Assembly (NCBI GenBank): GCA_007127575.1
Contig: SKZC01000268.1
Location: forward strand, 1-9,807
From: Gemmatimonadota bacterium
GTDB lineage: Bacteria > Gemmatimonadota > Gemmatimonadetes > Longimicrobiales > Gaopeijiaceae
Reading direction: 5' to 3'
DNA: 9,807 nucleotides
Shown piece by piece: positions 1-6,279 of this stretch. Made by a program: the position numbers and the translations under genes. The notes under the pieces are model-generated. The model was not told where the DNA came from and did no database searches. It saw only the letters and a list, made by a program, of their open reading frames with translations. Numbering within the stretch: the first letter of the stretch is position 1; each line of letters opens with the position of its first letter.

Positions 1-333
1 CTGGCCCTGCACCTCGTCGCCACCCCGGACGTGGCCCTGGAGACCCGTTCGCTCCGGCGGTCCACCGCCGTGACCGTGGGCTTCGCTCTGGAGACCGGCG
101 AGTTGCGGGACGAGGCGATGCGGAAGCTCCGGGACAAGGGATTCGATCTCGTGGTGGCGAACCGGGCCCAGGGGGCCGACTCCGGGTTCCAATCCGATAC
201 GAATCGGGTCACGTTTTTTTCGGCGGACGGGGAGGCGGAGGAACGTCCCGTTTTGCCCAAGGATGAGGTAGCGGAAGAACTGCTGGATCGGGTGGCCGAC
301 GCCGCTCGGAGTCGTTGGAGCGGTTGCGGATGA
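1..333 (+). CDS. coaBC: CoaBC, C-terminal part: phosphopantothenoylcysteine synthetase domain (partial, 5' end outside window)
   Basis: The first 110 codons in the window are open in frame 1 and end at TGA 331-333. The fragment matches the end of the CoaB domain of bifunctional CoaBC (Dfp). It has a TPD near residue 8, VGFA.ET at residues 26-31, KLRDKG at 42-47, the VVAN strand at 51-54, the GF.SDTNRV stretch at 62-70, and a late lysine/acid helix (K87 onward) before the end. In this family CoaC decarboxylates 4'-phosphopantothenoylcysteine, and CoaB joins cysteine to CTP-activated phosphopantothenate, giving two consecutive cytosolic steps of coenzyme A synthesis. Only part of the CoaB half is visible, so the presence of the CoaC flavoprotein half is assumed. 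A stand-alone CoaB cannot be excluded. A run of seven T (214-220) sits in the gene but the frame is intact. The stop overlaps the start of the next gene (ATGA, 330-333). Confidence 0.9.
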   Translation: MALHLVATPDVALETRSLRRSTAVTVGFALETGELRDEAMRKLRDKGFDLVVANRAQGADSGFQSDTNRVTFFSADGEAEERPVLPKDEVAEELLDRVADAARSRWSGCG

Positions 334-1103
334 GCCCTTCCGAGACCGCCTTAATACGGCTCCTCCGGCAGTGGCGGGAGCTGGGAGTTGAGGAGATGGT
401 CCTGGAGCACTCGGACCGAAGGTCCTTCCTGGAGCGACTGGCGGCCGGAGGGGGAGTGCCCCGACTGATGAGCCAGGGCGATGCGCCGGAAGTCGGGGAG
501 GAACGGGACACGGAGGAAGCTTCCGCTCCCGGATCCTACGAGGCGCTCCGAGAGGAGGCTCTGGCGTGCACCCGGTGCCGTCTGGCTCAGGGGCGCACCC
601 AGGTGGTGTTCTCCGATGGAGTGCGGCATGCTCGGCTCATGGTGGTGGGCGAGGCACCTGGCGAGCACGAAGATCGGACGGGACGTCCCTTCGTGGGGCG
701 GGCGGGCCGTTTGTTGGATCTCCTCCTGGCGTCGGTGGATCTCACCAGGGAAGAGTCGGTCTACATCTGTAACGTTCTGAAGTGTAGACCTCCGGGGAAC
801 CGGGATCCGCGGCAGGACGAGATCGAGAGCTGCGCCCCGTACCTGCTTCGGCAGATCGATCTGGTCCGCCCGGAGGCCATCCTGGCGGTGGGTACCTTTT
901 CCGGTCGTCTCCTCACCGGGATGGATCGTCCCCTGGGCCGGTTGAGAGGGAAGGTATACAGTTATCATGAAACCCCCCTGGTGGTGACGTACCACCCGGC
1001 GGCGCTTCTGAGGAACCGAGGGTGGACTCAGGCGGCCTGGGACGACCTTCAACTCTTGCGCACCGTGTTGGATGGAAGTGGAGAGACCTCGACTCTTGGC
1101 TGA
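330..1103 (+). CDS. Uracil-DNA glycosylase, family 4 type, Fe-S (SPO1 DNA polymerase-related family)
   Basis: The product has 257 residues. I start it at ATG 330, which overlaps the coaBC stop and has GGAG 9 nt upstream (317-320). A TTG at 315 would add five residues but has no well-placed ribosome site. The conserved domain begins near residue 75. It has four cysteines placed like the 4Fe-4S ligands of family 4 enzymes (C80, C83, C152, C168), the active-site loop GEAPG at 107-111, then RPFVGRAG, the NVLKCRPPGNRDP block, and HPAALLRN with H222. Such enzymes remove uracil that arises from cytosine deamination, starting base-excision repair. About 75 residues precede the domain. They contain a predicted helical part (RLLRQWRELGVEEMVL) and an acidic linker, so the protein is longer than the compact archaeal enzymes of roughly 200 residues. 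It lies between coaBC and dnaB, probably co-transcribed with both. The family is sure; the exact substrate range is not tested by sequence alone. Confidence 0.92.
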   Translation: MSPSETALIRLLRQWRELGVEEMVLEHSDRRSFLERLAAGGGVPRLMSQGDAPEVGEERDTEEASAPGSYEALREEALACTRCRLAQGRTQVVFSDGVRHARLMVVGEAPGEHEDRTGRPFVGRAGRLLDLLLASVDLTREESVYICNVLKCRPPGNRDPRQDEIESCAPYLLRQIDLVRPEAILAVGTFSGRLLTGMDRPLGRLRGKVYSYHETPLVVTYHPAALLRNRGWTQAAWDDLQLLRTVLDGSGETSTLG

Positions 1104-1109
1104 GGACCT

Positions 1110-2576
1110 GTGGCCCTGAACGCGTCCGGCACCATTCCGGCAGCGGTCTTCGACCGGGAGCCCCCGTACTCCATTCAGGCCGAGGTGTCCGTCCTGGGCG
1201 GGATCCTCATCGACCCGGAGTCCATCCCTCGAGTGGTGGAGACGGTGAACGACTCCATGTTCCACCGGGAGAGCCACCGTCGGCTCTTTCGGGCCATGGT
1301 CCGTCTCTTCGAGCAGGACACGGTGGTGGACGTGGTCACCCTTGGAGACCACCTCCAGAAGACGGACGAGCTCGAGTCGGTAGGGGGGCTGGAGTACATC
1401 GCCGACCTACTGGATGCCGTCCCCACCGCCGCCAATATCGAGTACCATGCCCGGATCGTTCGCGAGAAGGCGGTTCTGCGGCGCCTGGTGGAAGCCTCCT
1501 CCCAGATCATTCGCGACGCCTACGAGCAAGGGGACCGGTCCATCGAGGAGGTGGTGGACCTGGCGGAGCAGCGCATCTTCCAGGTGGCCGAGAGCCACGA
1601 TCGCAGCGGCTTCGTGTGGATCAAGGAGATCCTCTGGCCCACCTTCGAGCACATCGAAAAGCTCCAGGAGTCGTCGGGTGGTCTCACCGGAGTGGCCACA
1701 GGGTTTCCGTCTCTGGACCGGATGACCACCGGGTTCCAGAAGGGGGATCTGACCATCGTGGCCGCCCGCCCCGCCATGGGGAAGACCTCCTGGGTGCTGA
1801 ACGTGGCTCAGAACGCCGCCATCGACCACGAGGTCCCCGTGGCCATCTTCTCGCTGGAGATGTCCAAGGAGCAGCTCGTCCAACGACTCCTCTGCGCGGA
1901 GGGTCGAGTGGATGCCCAGAAGCTTCGGTCGGGTCGGCTGTCGGCGGCGGAGTACCAGAGGCTGGCGGCCTCGGCAGGGAAGCTGAACACGGCCCCCATA
2001 TGGATCGACGACCAGCCCGGCAGCACGGTGCTGGAGATGCGGGCGAAGGCTCGACGGCTCAAGTCCGAGTCGGAGTTGGGCTTGCTGGTGGTGGACTATC
2101 TTCAGCTCATGGCCGGGCATCGGACCAGCGAAAACCGGCAGCAGGAGGTCAGCGAGATCTCCCGAGGGCTGAAGGCGTTGGCCCGGGAGCTGGAGGTACC
2201 CGTCATCGCCCTGAGCCAGCTCTCCAGGGGACCGGAGCAGCGGACGGATCACCGGCCCCAGCTCTCCGATCTCAGGGACTCCGGATCCATTGAGCAGGAT
2301 GCCGATCTGGTCATGTTCCTGTACCGCCCTGAGTACTACCATGGCCCCACGGACCGGGACGGAAACTCACTGGAGGGGAGGGCGGAGCTGATCATCGGGA
2401 AGCAGCGAAACGGTCCCACGGGGATGGTCCCTCTCTACTTTCACAAGGCCTACACCCGGTTCGACGAGTTGGCGGAAGAGCCGGATGAGCTTCCCGTGGG
2501 GAGTGGGCCTCCGGGACCGAGGGAAGGTGGAGCCGCCGGAGGCAGGGGGTTCGGAAGGGAGGACGATCCGTTTTGA
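1110..2576 (+). CDS. dnaB: Replicative DNA helicase DnaB
   Basis: The product has 488 residues with a GTG start six bases after the glycosylase stop; GAGG (1102-1105) overlaps that stop and lies 4 nt upstream. The N-terminal helical domain (about residues 17-115, beginning PPYSIQAEVSVLGG) is followed by a linker and the RecA-like ATPase domain (about 190-450). Visible motifs are Walker A ARPAMGKT at 219-226, FSLEMS at 247-252, Walker B LLVVDYLQLM at 325-334, SQLSR at 369-373, DLRDSGSIEQDAD at 387-399, and KQRNG at 431-435 carrying the presumed arginine finger. DnaB forms a hexamer that unwinds DNA at the fork and recruits primase. There is no intein, although DnaB genes often carry one. After residue 455 the protein has a Pro/Gly-rich acidic tail ending GREDDPF, which recalls the SSB C-terminal tip. 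The last codons lie in a perfect inverted repeat (2564-2591). Confidence 0.97.
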   Translation: MALNASGTIPAAVFDREPPYSIQAEVSVLGGILIDPESIPRVVETVNDSMFHRESHRRLFRAMVRLFEQDTVVDVVTLGDHLQKTDELESVGGLEYIADLLDAVPTAANIEYHARIVREKAVLRRLVEASSQIIRDAYEQGDRSIEEVVDLAEQRIFQVAESHDRSGFVWIKEILWPTFEHIEKLQESSGGLTGVATGFPSLDRMTTGFQKGDLTIVAARPAMGKTSWVLNVAQNAAIDHEVPVAIFSLEMSKEQLVQRLLCAEGRVDAQKLRSGRLSAAEYQRLAASAGKLNTAPIWIDDQPGSTVLEMRAKARRLKSESELGLLVVDYLQLMAGHRTSENRQQEVSEISRGLKALARELEVPVIALSQLSRGPEQRTDHRPQLSDLRDSGSIEQDADLVMFLYRPEYYHGPTDRDGNSLEGRAELIIGKQRNGPTGMVPLYFHKAYTRFDELAEEPDELPVGSGPPGPREGGAAGGRGFGREDDPF

Positions 2577-2591
2577 GTTGGAAACGGATCG
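2564..2591 (+). repeat. Perfect 10-bp inverted repeat spanning the dnaB stop codon (hairpin or operator-like)
   Basis: The arms CGATCCGTTT (2564-2573) and AAACGGATCG (2582-2591) are exact reverse complements separated by eight bases (TGAGTTGG). A T-G wobble could extend the stem by one pair. The dnaB TGA (2574-2576) is the start of the loop. No T-rich run follows on either strand, so this is not a canonical intrinsic terminator. It could be an RNA hairpin that protects the dnaB transcript end or attenuates expression of ispD, or a protein-binding operator. The repeat itself is seen directly; its role is inference. Confidence 0.6.
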
Positions 2592-2658
2592 AAGCGCTGG
2601 GCGGCCATGGTACTCGAAGGCGCTGCGGGGGGCTTCGGCCCGTGGAGGTGTCTCAGGG

Positions 2659-3357
2659 GTGAGCGTCGCCGTGGTGATGCCGGCCGCCGGACTGGGGACG
2701 CGGATGGGCGGGGTGCGAAAGTGGAGGCTTCAGATCTTGGGTGAGCCCCTTCTGCTGCACACCCTCCGCCCCTTCCTGGCGCATGACGACGTGGGCCTGA
2801 TCCTCGTAGCCCTCCATCCTGATGAAGCCAAGTCGCCACCCGCCTGGCTCCGCAGCCTGGCGCCCCGGGTCCGATGTCTCGCGGGAGGCGAGACTCGCGG
2901 AGCCTCGGTGCGAGCCGGGCTTCTGGCCCTTGGAGAGGAGGTTCCTCCGGTGGTGGCCATTCACGATGGAGCCCGGCCCCTCGTCTCGGCCGGGGTTCTG
3001 GATCGATGCTTCCAGGAGGCCCGTGCGGGCCGGGGGGCCGTGGCGGGATGGCCTTCGGTGGATACTCTGAAGGAGGTGGATAGGGAGGGACGGATTCTGG
3101 CCACGCCGGACCGGGAGCGGTTCTGGAGGGCTCAAACACCCCAGGCCTTCCCCGGTGACGTGGTGGTGAGGGCGTACCGGAACGCAGGGTCGGAACTCTC
3201 TACATCCACCGACGATGCGGCTCTGGTTGAGGCGACAGGGTGTCGGGTGGGGATGGTTCGCGGCGACCCGTGGAATCTCAAGGTCACCCATCCCACGGAC
3301 GTGGCGGTGGCCGAGGCCCTTCTTCGTCTTCGACGGAGTAGAACCGGTGAGGAGTGA
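2659..3357 (+). CDS. ispD: 2-C-methyl-D-erythritol 4-phosphate cytidylyltransferase IspD
   Basis: The product has 232 residues from a GTG start at 2659, with GGAGG (2644-2648) 10 nt upstream. The open frame continues further 5' into dnaB, but homology to IspD begins exactly at residue 2 and the length fits the usual 225-240. Visible family features are the nucleotide-binding PAAGLGTRMG at 8-17 with R15 and K21, GGETRGASVRAGL at 76-88, HDGARPLV at 102-109, D135-T-x-K138, D151-R152 followed by W.AQTPQ.F, TDDAALVE at 184-191, and N206-L-K208-V-T. IspD transfers CMP from CTP to MEP in the cytosolic MEP pathway to isoprenoids. W22 after the conserved K21 is not the residue I would expect (usually Q, A or F), but no key residue is missing. 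No ispF gene follows, unlike many genomes. The TGA stop (3355-3357) lies at the junction of a 24-bp tandem duplication. Confidence 0.93.
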   Translation: MSVAVVMPAAGLGTRMGGVRKWRLQILGEPLLLHTLRPFLAHDDVGLILVALHPDEAKSPPAWLRSLAPRVRCLAGGETRGASVRAGLLALGEEVPPVVAIHDGARPLVSAGVLDRCFQEARAGRGAVAGWPSVDTLKEVDREGRILATPDRERFWRAQTPQAFPGDVVVRAYRNAGSELSTSTDDAALVEATGCRVGMVRGDPWNLKVTHPTDVAVAEALLRLRRSRTGEE

Positions 3358-3379
3358 CGGAGCAGCACCGGTGAGGAGT
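3332..3379 (+). repeat. Tandem duplication of a 24-bp unit across the ispD stop and the tsaC ribosome-binding site
   Basis: Positions 3332-3355 and 3356-3379 are adjacent copies of one 24-bp unit, identical at 22 of 24 positions (differences at offsets 8 and 11). Both contain ACCGGTGAGGAGT. The second copy supplies GAGGAG (3373-3378), the ribosome-binding site for the GTG start at 3385. The ispD stop TGA is formed by the last base of copy 1 and the first two of copy 2. The frame is open on both sides of that stop, so a single-copy version would read from ispD straight into tsaC. Confidence 0.85.
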
Positions 3380-3384
3380 CAGCG

Positions 3385-4038
3385 GTGAAGCGGGTGAGAG
3401 TGCCGGCGGCGCACGAATCCACGGCGTGGACGGAGCCGGTGGTATCCCACCTACGGGGGGAGGGAGGCCTCCTCGCTTACCCTACGGAGACGGTCTACGG
3501 GCTGGGGAGCCTACCCCACCCCGAGCCGCTGAGACGCCTGGCCGAGGTCAAGGGGAGGCAGGAGGACAAGCCCTTCCTCCTTCTGGTCAAGGGATGGGAG
3601 GACGCCGAGGAGCTCCGGTGGACGGCTGCGGCGCATCGACTTGCGCGGCGCTTCTGGCCGGGCCCCCTCACACTGGTCCTGGCGGATCCGGGAGAGCGCT
3701 TCCCCCAGGGGCTTCGGGGACCCGGAGGAGGAGTGGCGGTCCGAGTGAGCCCGCGGCGGGAGGTCTCCGTCCTCCTGGACGCTCTGGGCGAGCCGCTCAC
3801 CTCGACCAGCGCCAATCGTTCGGGCGAGCCGCCGCTCGTGGACCCCGGCGAGGTGATCCGCCTCCTGACCGCGCTGGGGGAGGCCGGTGGCCCCTGGCTT
3901 TTCGTGGACGGCGGTGTTCTCCCTCCGTCTCCTCCGTCCACGGTGGTAGACTGCACGGAGGATGAGCCCCGGATCCTAAGATGGGGGGCCGTGTCGCCTG
4001 AACGCTTGAACCCAGTCGTGTGGGAGACTCATGAGTGA
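3385..4038 (+). CDS. tsaC: Threonylcarbamoyl-AMP synthase, TsaC/YwlC (YrdC domain)
   Basis: The product has 217 residues from a GTG start with GAGGAG (3373-3378) six bases upstream. The YrdC-type domain shows YPTETVYGLG at 32-41, K56-x-R58 and K62-P-F in the ligand-binding region, PGPLTLVL at 93-100, the VAVRVSP strand with R120, TSTSANRSG at 139-147, PSTVVDC at 184-190 and RILRWGAVS at 196-204. These enzymes use threonine, bicarbonate and ATP to make threonylcarbamoyl-AMP, which TsaB/TsaD and partners transfer to A37 of ANN-decoding tRNAs (t6A). The protein stops after the YrdC domain and lacks the extra C-terminal Sua5 domain, so it is the short form. It overlaps the following phosphatase gene by eight bases (ATGAGTGA), as expected for translational coupling. 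Linkage of this family to a YwlE-like phosphatase is also known from the Bacillus ywlC-ywlE region. Confidence 0.92.
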   Translation: MKRVRVPAAHESTAWTEPVVSHLRGEGGLLAYPTETVYGLGSLPHPEPLRRLAEVKGRQEDKPFLLLVKGWEDAEELRWTAAAHRLARRFWPGPLTLVLADPGERFPQGLRGPGGGVAVRVSPRREVSVLLDALGEPLTSTSANRSGEPPLVDPGEVIRLLTALGEAGGPWLFVDGGVLPPSPPSTVVDCTEDEPRILRWGAVSPERLNPVVWETHE

Positions 4039-4546
4039 CGAGAGGTGGGAGGAAGGGTCGGAGGGCGAGCCGTTTCGGCTCCTTTTCGTCTGTACAGGAA
4101 ACACGTGCCGGAGTCCCATGGCCGAGGCGCTGGCCAAGGCCGGGCTCCGAGACCGGGGCTGGTCCGACGTGTCGGCGAGCTCGGCAGGGGTGGCCGCGGT
4201 CCCGGGCCTCCCGGTCAGTCCGGGAGCGGTCCGGGCGCTGGAGCGGCGGGGGCTGGAGCCTCCATCCCGGGGGAGCCGGCCCCTCACTCCCGATGAAATG
4301 GAGAGGGCCGACCTGATCCTCACCATGTCTCCCGGTCACCTGGAGGTGGTGCGGAGCTTGGGGGGAGAGGGCCGGAGTGAGGTGCTCACCGCCTTCGCCC
4401 GAGGGGTCGAGGGCACGGGGGAGGGCCTCTCCGGGGTCATGGATCCGGTGGGAGGAGACGATGACCTCTACGAGGAGGTCTGTCGACAGCTCGAGGAGCT
4501 GGTAGAGGCCGCCCTCCTCCGACTCGAGCCCGTGATCCGGCCGTGA
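4031..4546 (+). CDS. Low-molecular-weight protein phosphatase, probable protein-arginine phosphatase (YwlE-like)
   Basis: The product has 171 residues, starting at ATG inside the end of tsaC with GGAG (4023-4026) 4 nt upstream. The phosphate-binding loop CTGNTCRS lies at residues 21-28, with nucleophile C21 and R27. The general-acid motif DPVGG starts at D138 and is followed by DDDLYEE. In this fold the enzyme forms a cysteinyl-phosphate intermediate. The threonine at position 25 in the loop corresponds to the residue reported to favour phospho-arginine over phospho-tyrosine in Bacillus YwlE, and DP.GG.....Y is likewise YwlE-like. An acidic stretch of about 14 residues precedes the domain. 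Family assignment is firm, arginine specificity is an inference, and a tyrosine phosphatase or arsenate reductase-like relative is the alternative. The TGA overlaps the GTG start of aroE. Confidence 0.88.
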   Translation: MSDERWEEGSEGEPFRLLFVCTGNTCRSPMAEALAKAGLRDRGWSDVSASSAGVAAVPGLPVSPGAVRALERRGLEPPSRGSRPLTPDEMERADLILTMSPGHLEVVRSLGGEGRSEVLTAFARGVEGTGEGLSGVMDPVGGDDDLYEEVCRQLEELVEAALLRLEPVIRP

Positions 4547-5421
4547 CGACCGGGACGGTACCTTCCATCACGGCCGGGACGCGGGTCTACGCCGTCCTGG
4601 GCGACCCGGTAGAGCATTCTCTTTCTCCCCAGCTCCAGAATGCTGCGTTTCAGGCCGCCGGTGTCGACGGAGTGTACGTGGCTCTCCGGTGTTCGGACCG
4701 GACCCTGTCTCCCCTCCTCCGCACCCTGGCGGAGAACGGGGGAGGGGGGAATGTGACGGTGCCCCACAAGGAGCGGGCTGCGGCCTTGGTGGAACGCCCC
4801 TCGGCGGCTGTGCGACACACAGGGGCCTGCAACACCTTCTGGTGGGAGGAGGGTCGGCTCTGCGGGGACAACACCGATGTGGAAGGGTTTCGAGAGGCCC
4901 TTCGCCTCCTTCGCGGAACGGATACCACGGAGGAACGCATCCTTCTGCTGGGAGCGGGAGGTGCCTCCCGGGCCGTGTTGGCGGCGCTGCTCGATGGGGA
5001 GGGAAGTGAGGTGGTGCTCCTGAACCGGACGGTGGAGCGGGCTCGGGAGCTGAGTCGGGAGTTGGGGAGTGGGCGGGTCCAGGTCGCGGAGGAGGTGGGG
5101 GCGCTCCGCCGGGAATCCTTCGACGTCGTGGTGAACGCTACGAGTCTGGGCCTTTCCCCCCGCGATCCCCTTCCGTTGGATCTGGACGGTATAGGTTCCG
5201 TGGACGCGGTGCTGGATCTGGTGTACGGCCCCCGGGAAACCGCCCTGGTCCGGAAGGCCCGGGCTTCCGGTCTTCCGGCCATGGATGGCCGGGAGATGCT
5301 CCTCCGCCAGGGGGCCGCGGCCTTCGAGAGGTGGTGGGGGCGGCCCGCTCCGTTGGCAGCGATGCGGAAAGCGCTGGAGGATGCGTCCGGTGGGCCGGGG
5401 GTGGAGGAAGGCGGCGGATGA
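4543..5421 (+). CDS. aroE: Shikimate dehydrogenase (NADP+) AroE
   Basis: The product has 292 residues. The GTG start at 4543 overlaps the phosphatase stop (GTGA). No clear ribosome-binding site precedes it, so translation probably depends on coupling. Homology begins near residue 14. Visible features are the shikimate-binding S26-L-S28-P, NVTVPHK at 70-76 with catalytic K76, N97 in GACNT, DNTD at 109-112 with catalytic D112, the dinucleotide loop GAGGASRA at 137-144, NRT at 161-163 (the usual NADP 2'-phosphate site), NATSLGL at 198-204, and MLLRQG at 252-257. AroE reversibly reduces 3-dehydroshikimate to shikimate in the cytosolic route to chorismate and aromatic amino acids. The end of the protein is a low-complexity Gly/Glu tail whose codons also carry the GGAGG site for the next gene. 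NRT and the loop fit AroE better than the quinate/shikimate enzyme YdiB, but I have not separated them rigorously. Confidence 0.93.
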   Translation: MTTGTVPSITAGTRVYAVLGDPVEHSLSPQLQNAAFQAAGVDGVYVALRCSDRTLSPLLRTLAENGGGGNVTVPHKERAAALVERPSAAVRHTGACNTFWWEEGRLCGDNTDVEGFREALRLLRGTDTTEERILLLGAGGASRAVLAALLDGEGSEVVLLNRTVERARELSRELGSGRVQVAEEVGALRRESFDVVVNATSLGLSPRDPLPLDLDGIGSVDAVLDLVYGPRETALVRKARASGLPAMDGREMLLRQGAAAFERWWGRPAPLAAMRKALEDASGGPGVEEGGG

Positions 5422-6182
5422 AATGGATGGAAGGGCTTCTGGGGGGCGTTGAGGAGGTCTTCCTCCCCACGGCCTGTGCTGGATGCCGTTCCGCTCTGGG
5501 CGGAGGCAGTGTGTCCGACGGCGTATGCCTGGAATGCCGCACGCGGCTCCGGCCCCCTCCGCACCCTCGCTGCACCCGTTGCAGCTTTCCCCTGGGAACT
5601 GGCCGAGCGTCGGACGGAGGCTGCGGAGAGTGCGCACCCTGGCCCGAGGCCCTCACCGGAGCCGTGACCGCCTTCGGAATGGAGCCGCCTGGGGACCGCC
5701 TCGTCCACGGGCTCAAATACGAGGGGTGGTGGACTCTGGCCCGGTTCATGGCCCGGTGCCTGGCGCGAGCTTCCGTTCCGAATGGGGGCGTGGACGTCCA
5801 CGGCTCCGAGCCGGTGGTGGTACCGGTTCCCACGACGTCCAGGAGGGTTCGGGCCCGGGGGTACAACCAGGCTCGACTCCTCGCGGAGGCCTACGCGGAG
5901 CTCCGGTCCCTCCCCCTCTGGACCGGTCTACGGCGAAGGGGGGACGCGAACACTCAGGTTTCCTTGCACCCCCTCGAGCGTCGGGCTAACGTGAGTGGCG
6001 CTTTCCGGGTCGAGGACGGGAGGGCGGTGGCGGCACGGAACGTGCTTCTAATCGACGATGTTCTCACCACCGGTGCCACTGCGGGAGCGGCGGCCGTGGC
6101 TCTGGCCGAGACGGGGGCCGGAGAGGTGTGGCTTCTGGCCTTTGGGAGAGCGCTTCCCCGAAGTCGGCGGCGAGGGGAGTGA
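5418..6182 (+). CDS. comF: ComF family protein (zinc finger plus phosphoribosyltransferase domain)
   Basis: The product has 254 residues from ATG 5418, which overlaps the aroE stop (ATGA) and has GGAGG (5403-5407) 10 nt upstream. The frame is open back to 5331, but the shorter start gives the expected ComF length and N-terminus. Four CxxC pairs (C20/C23, C37/C40, C52/C55, C69/C72) should bind zinc. Then come VHGLKYEG at 96-103, VVPVPTTSRRVRARGYNQARLLA at 133-155 and the PRPP-binding loop VLLIDDVLTTGATA at 209-222. ComF is needed for uptake of transforming DNA in naturally competent bacteria and is proposed to act in the cytosol with ComFA and replication-restart factors. It is also widespread in bacteria with no known competence, so no such ability is implied here. 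There is no comFA in the window. It is the last gene of the overlapping tsaC-comF unit and is followed by a 97-nt gap. Confidence 0.9.
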   Translation: MKWMEGLLGGVEEVFLPTACAGCRSALGGGSVSDGVCLECRTRLRPPPHPRCTRCSFPLGTGRASDGGCGECAPWPEALTGAVTAFGMEPPGDRLVHGLKYEGWWTLARFMARCLARASVPNGGVDVHGSEPVVVPVPTTSRRVRARGYNQARLLAEAYAELRSLPLWTGLRRRGDANTQVSLHPLERRANVSGAFRVEDGRAVAARNVLLIDDVLTTGATAGAAAVALAETGAGEVWLLAFGRALPRSRRRGE

Positions 6183-6279
6183 GCCTTCAGCCCAGTGGGC
6201 GTGGGTTCGCGGTTCCCGGGTCCGGACGCGACGGCAGTGGAGGCCGAGTTCATCAGTACAGCACAAGGAGCGAGGATAC

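Noticed and set aside
214..220. Run of seven T in coaBC as a possible frameshift or slippage site
   Set aside because: The frame is intact on both sides and codes for conserved-looking residues (TFFS); there is no alternative product.
351..1352. Long minus-strand open frame (333 codons) opposite the glycosylase and dnaB start
   Set aside because: It has no recognisable domain, is composition-driven, and lies opposite two genes with clear family motifs. The same applies to the minus-strand frames at 1407-2342, 2450-3139, 4468-5637, 4650-5801, 6253-7536, 7187-8509 and 8980-9732.
1022..2293. 423-codon plus-strand frame overlapping dnaB in another frame
   Set aside because: It is Gly/Arg/Pro-rich with no family resemblance, while the dnaB frame carries all helicase motifs.
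2485..2658. In-frame 58-codon extension of ispD into dnaB
   Set aside because: It has no homology to IspD, would overlap dnaB by 92 bases, and the GTG at 2659 has a good ribosome site and gives the normal length.
6058..6279. In-frame upstream extension of gap into comF
   Set aside because: The AAGGAG site directly before ATG 6280 and the family N-terminus MAIRVAVNGFGRIGR decide the start.
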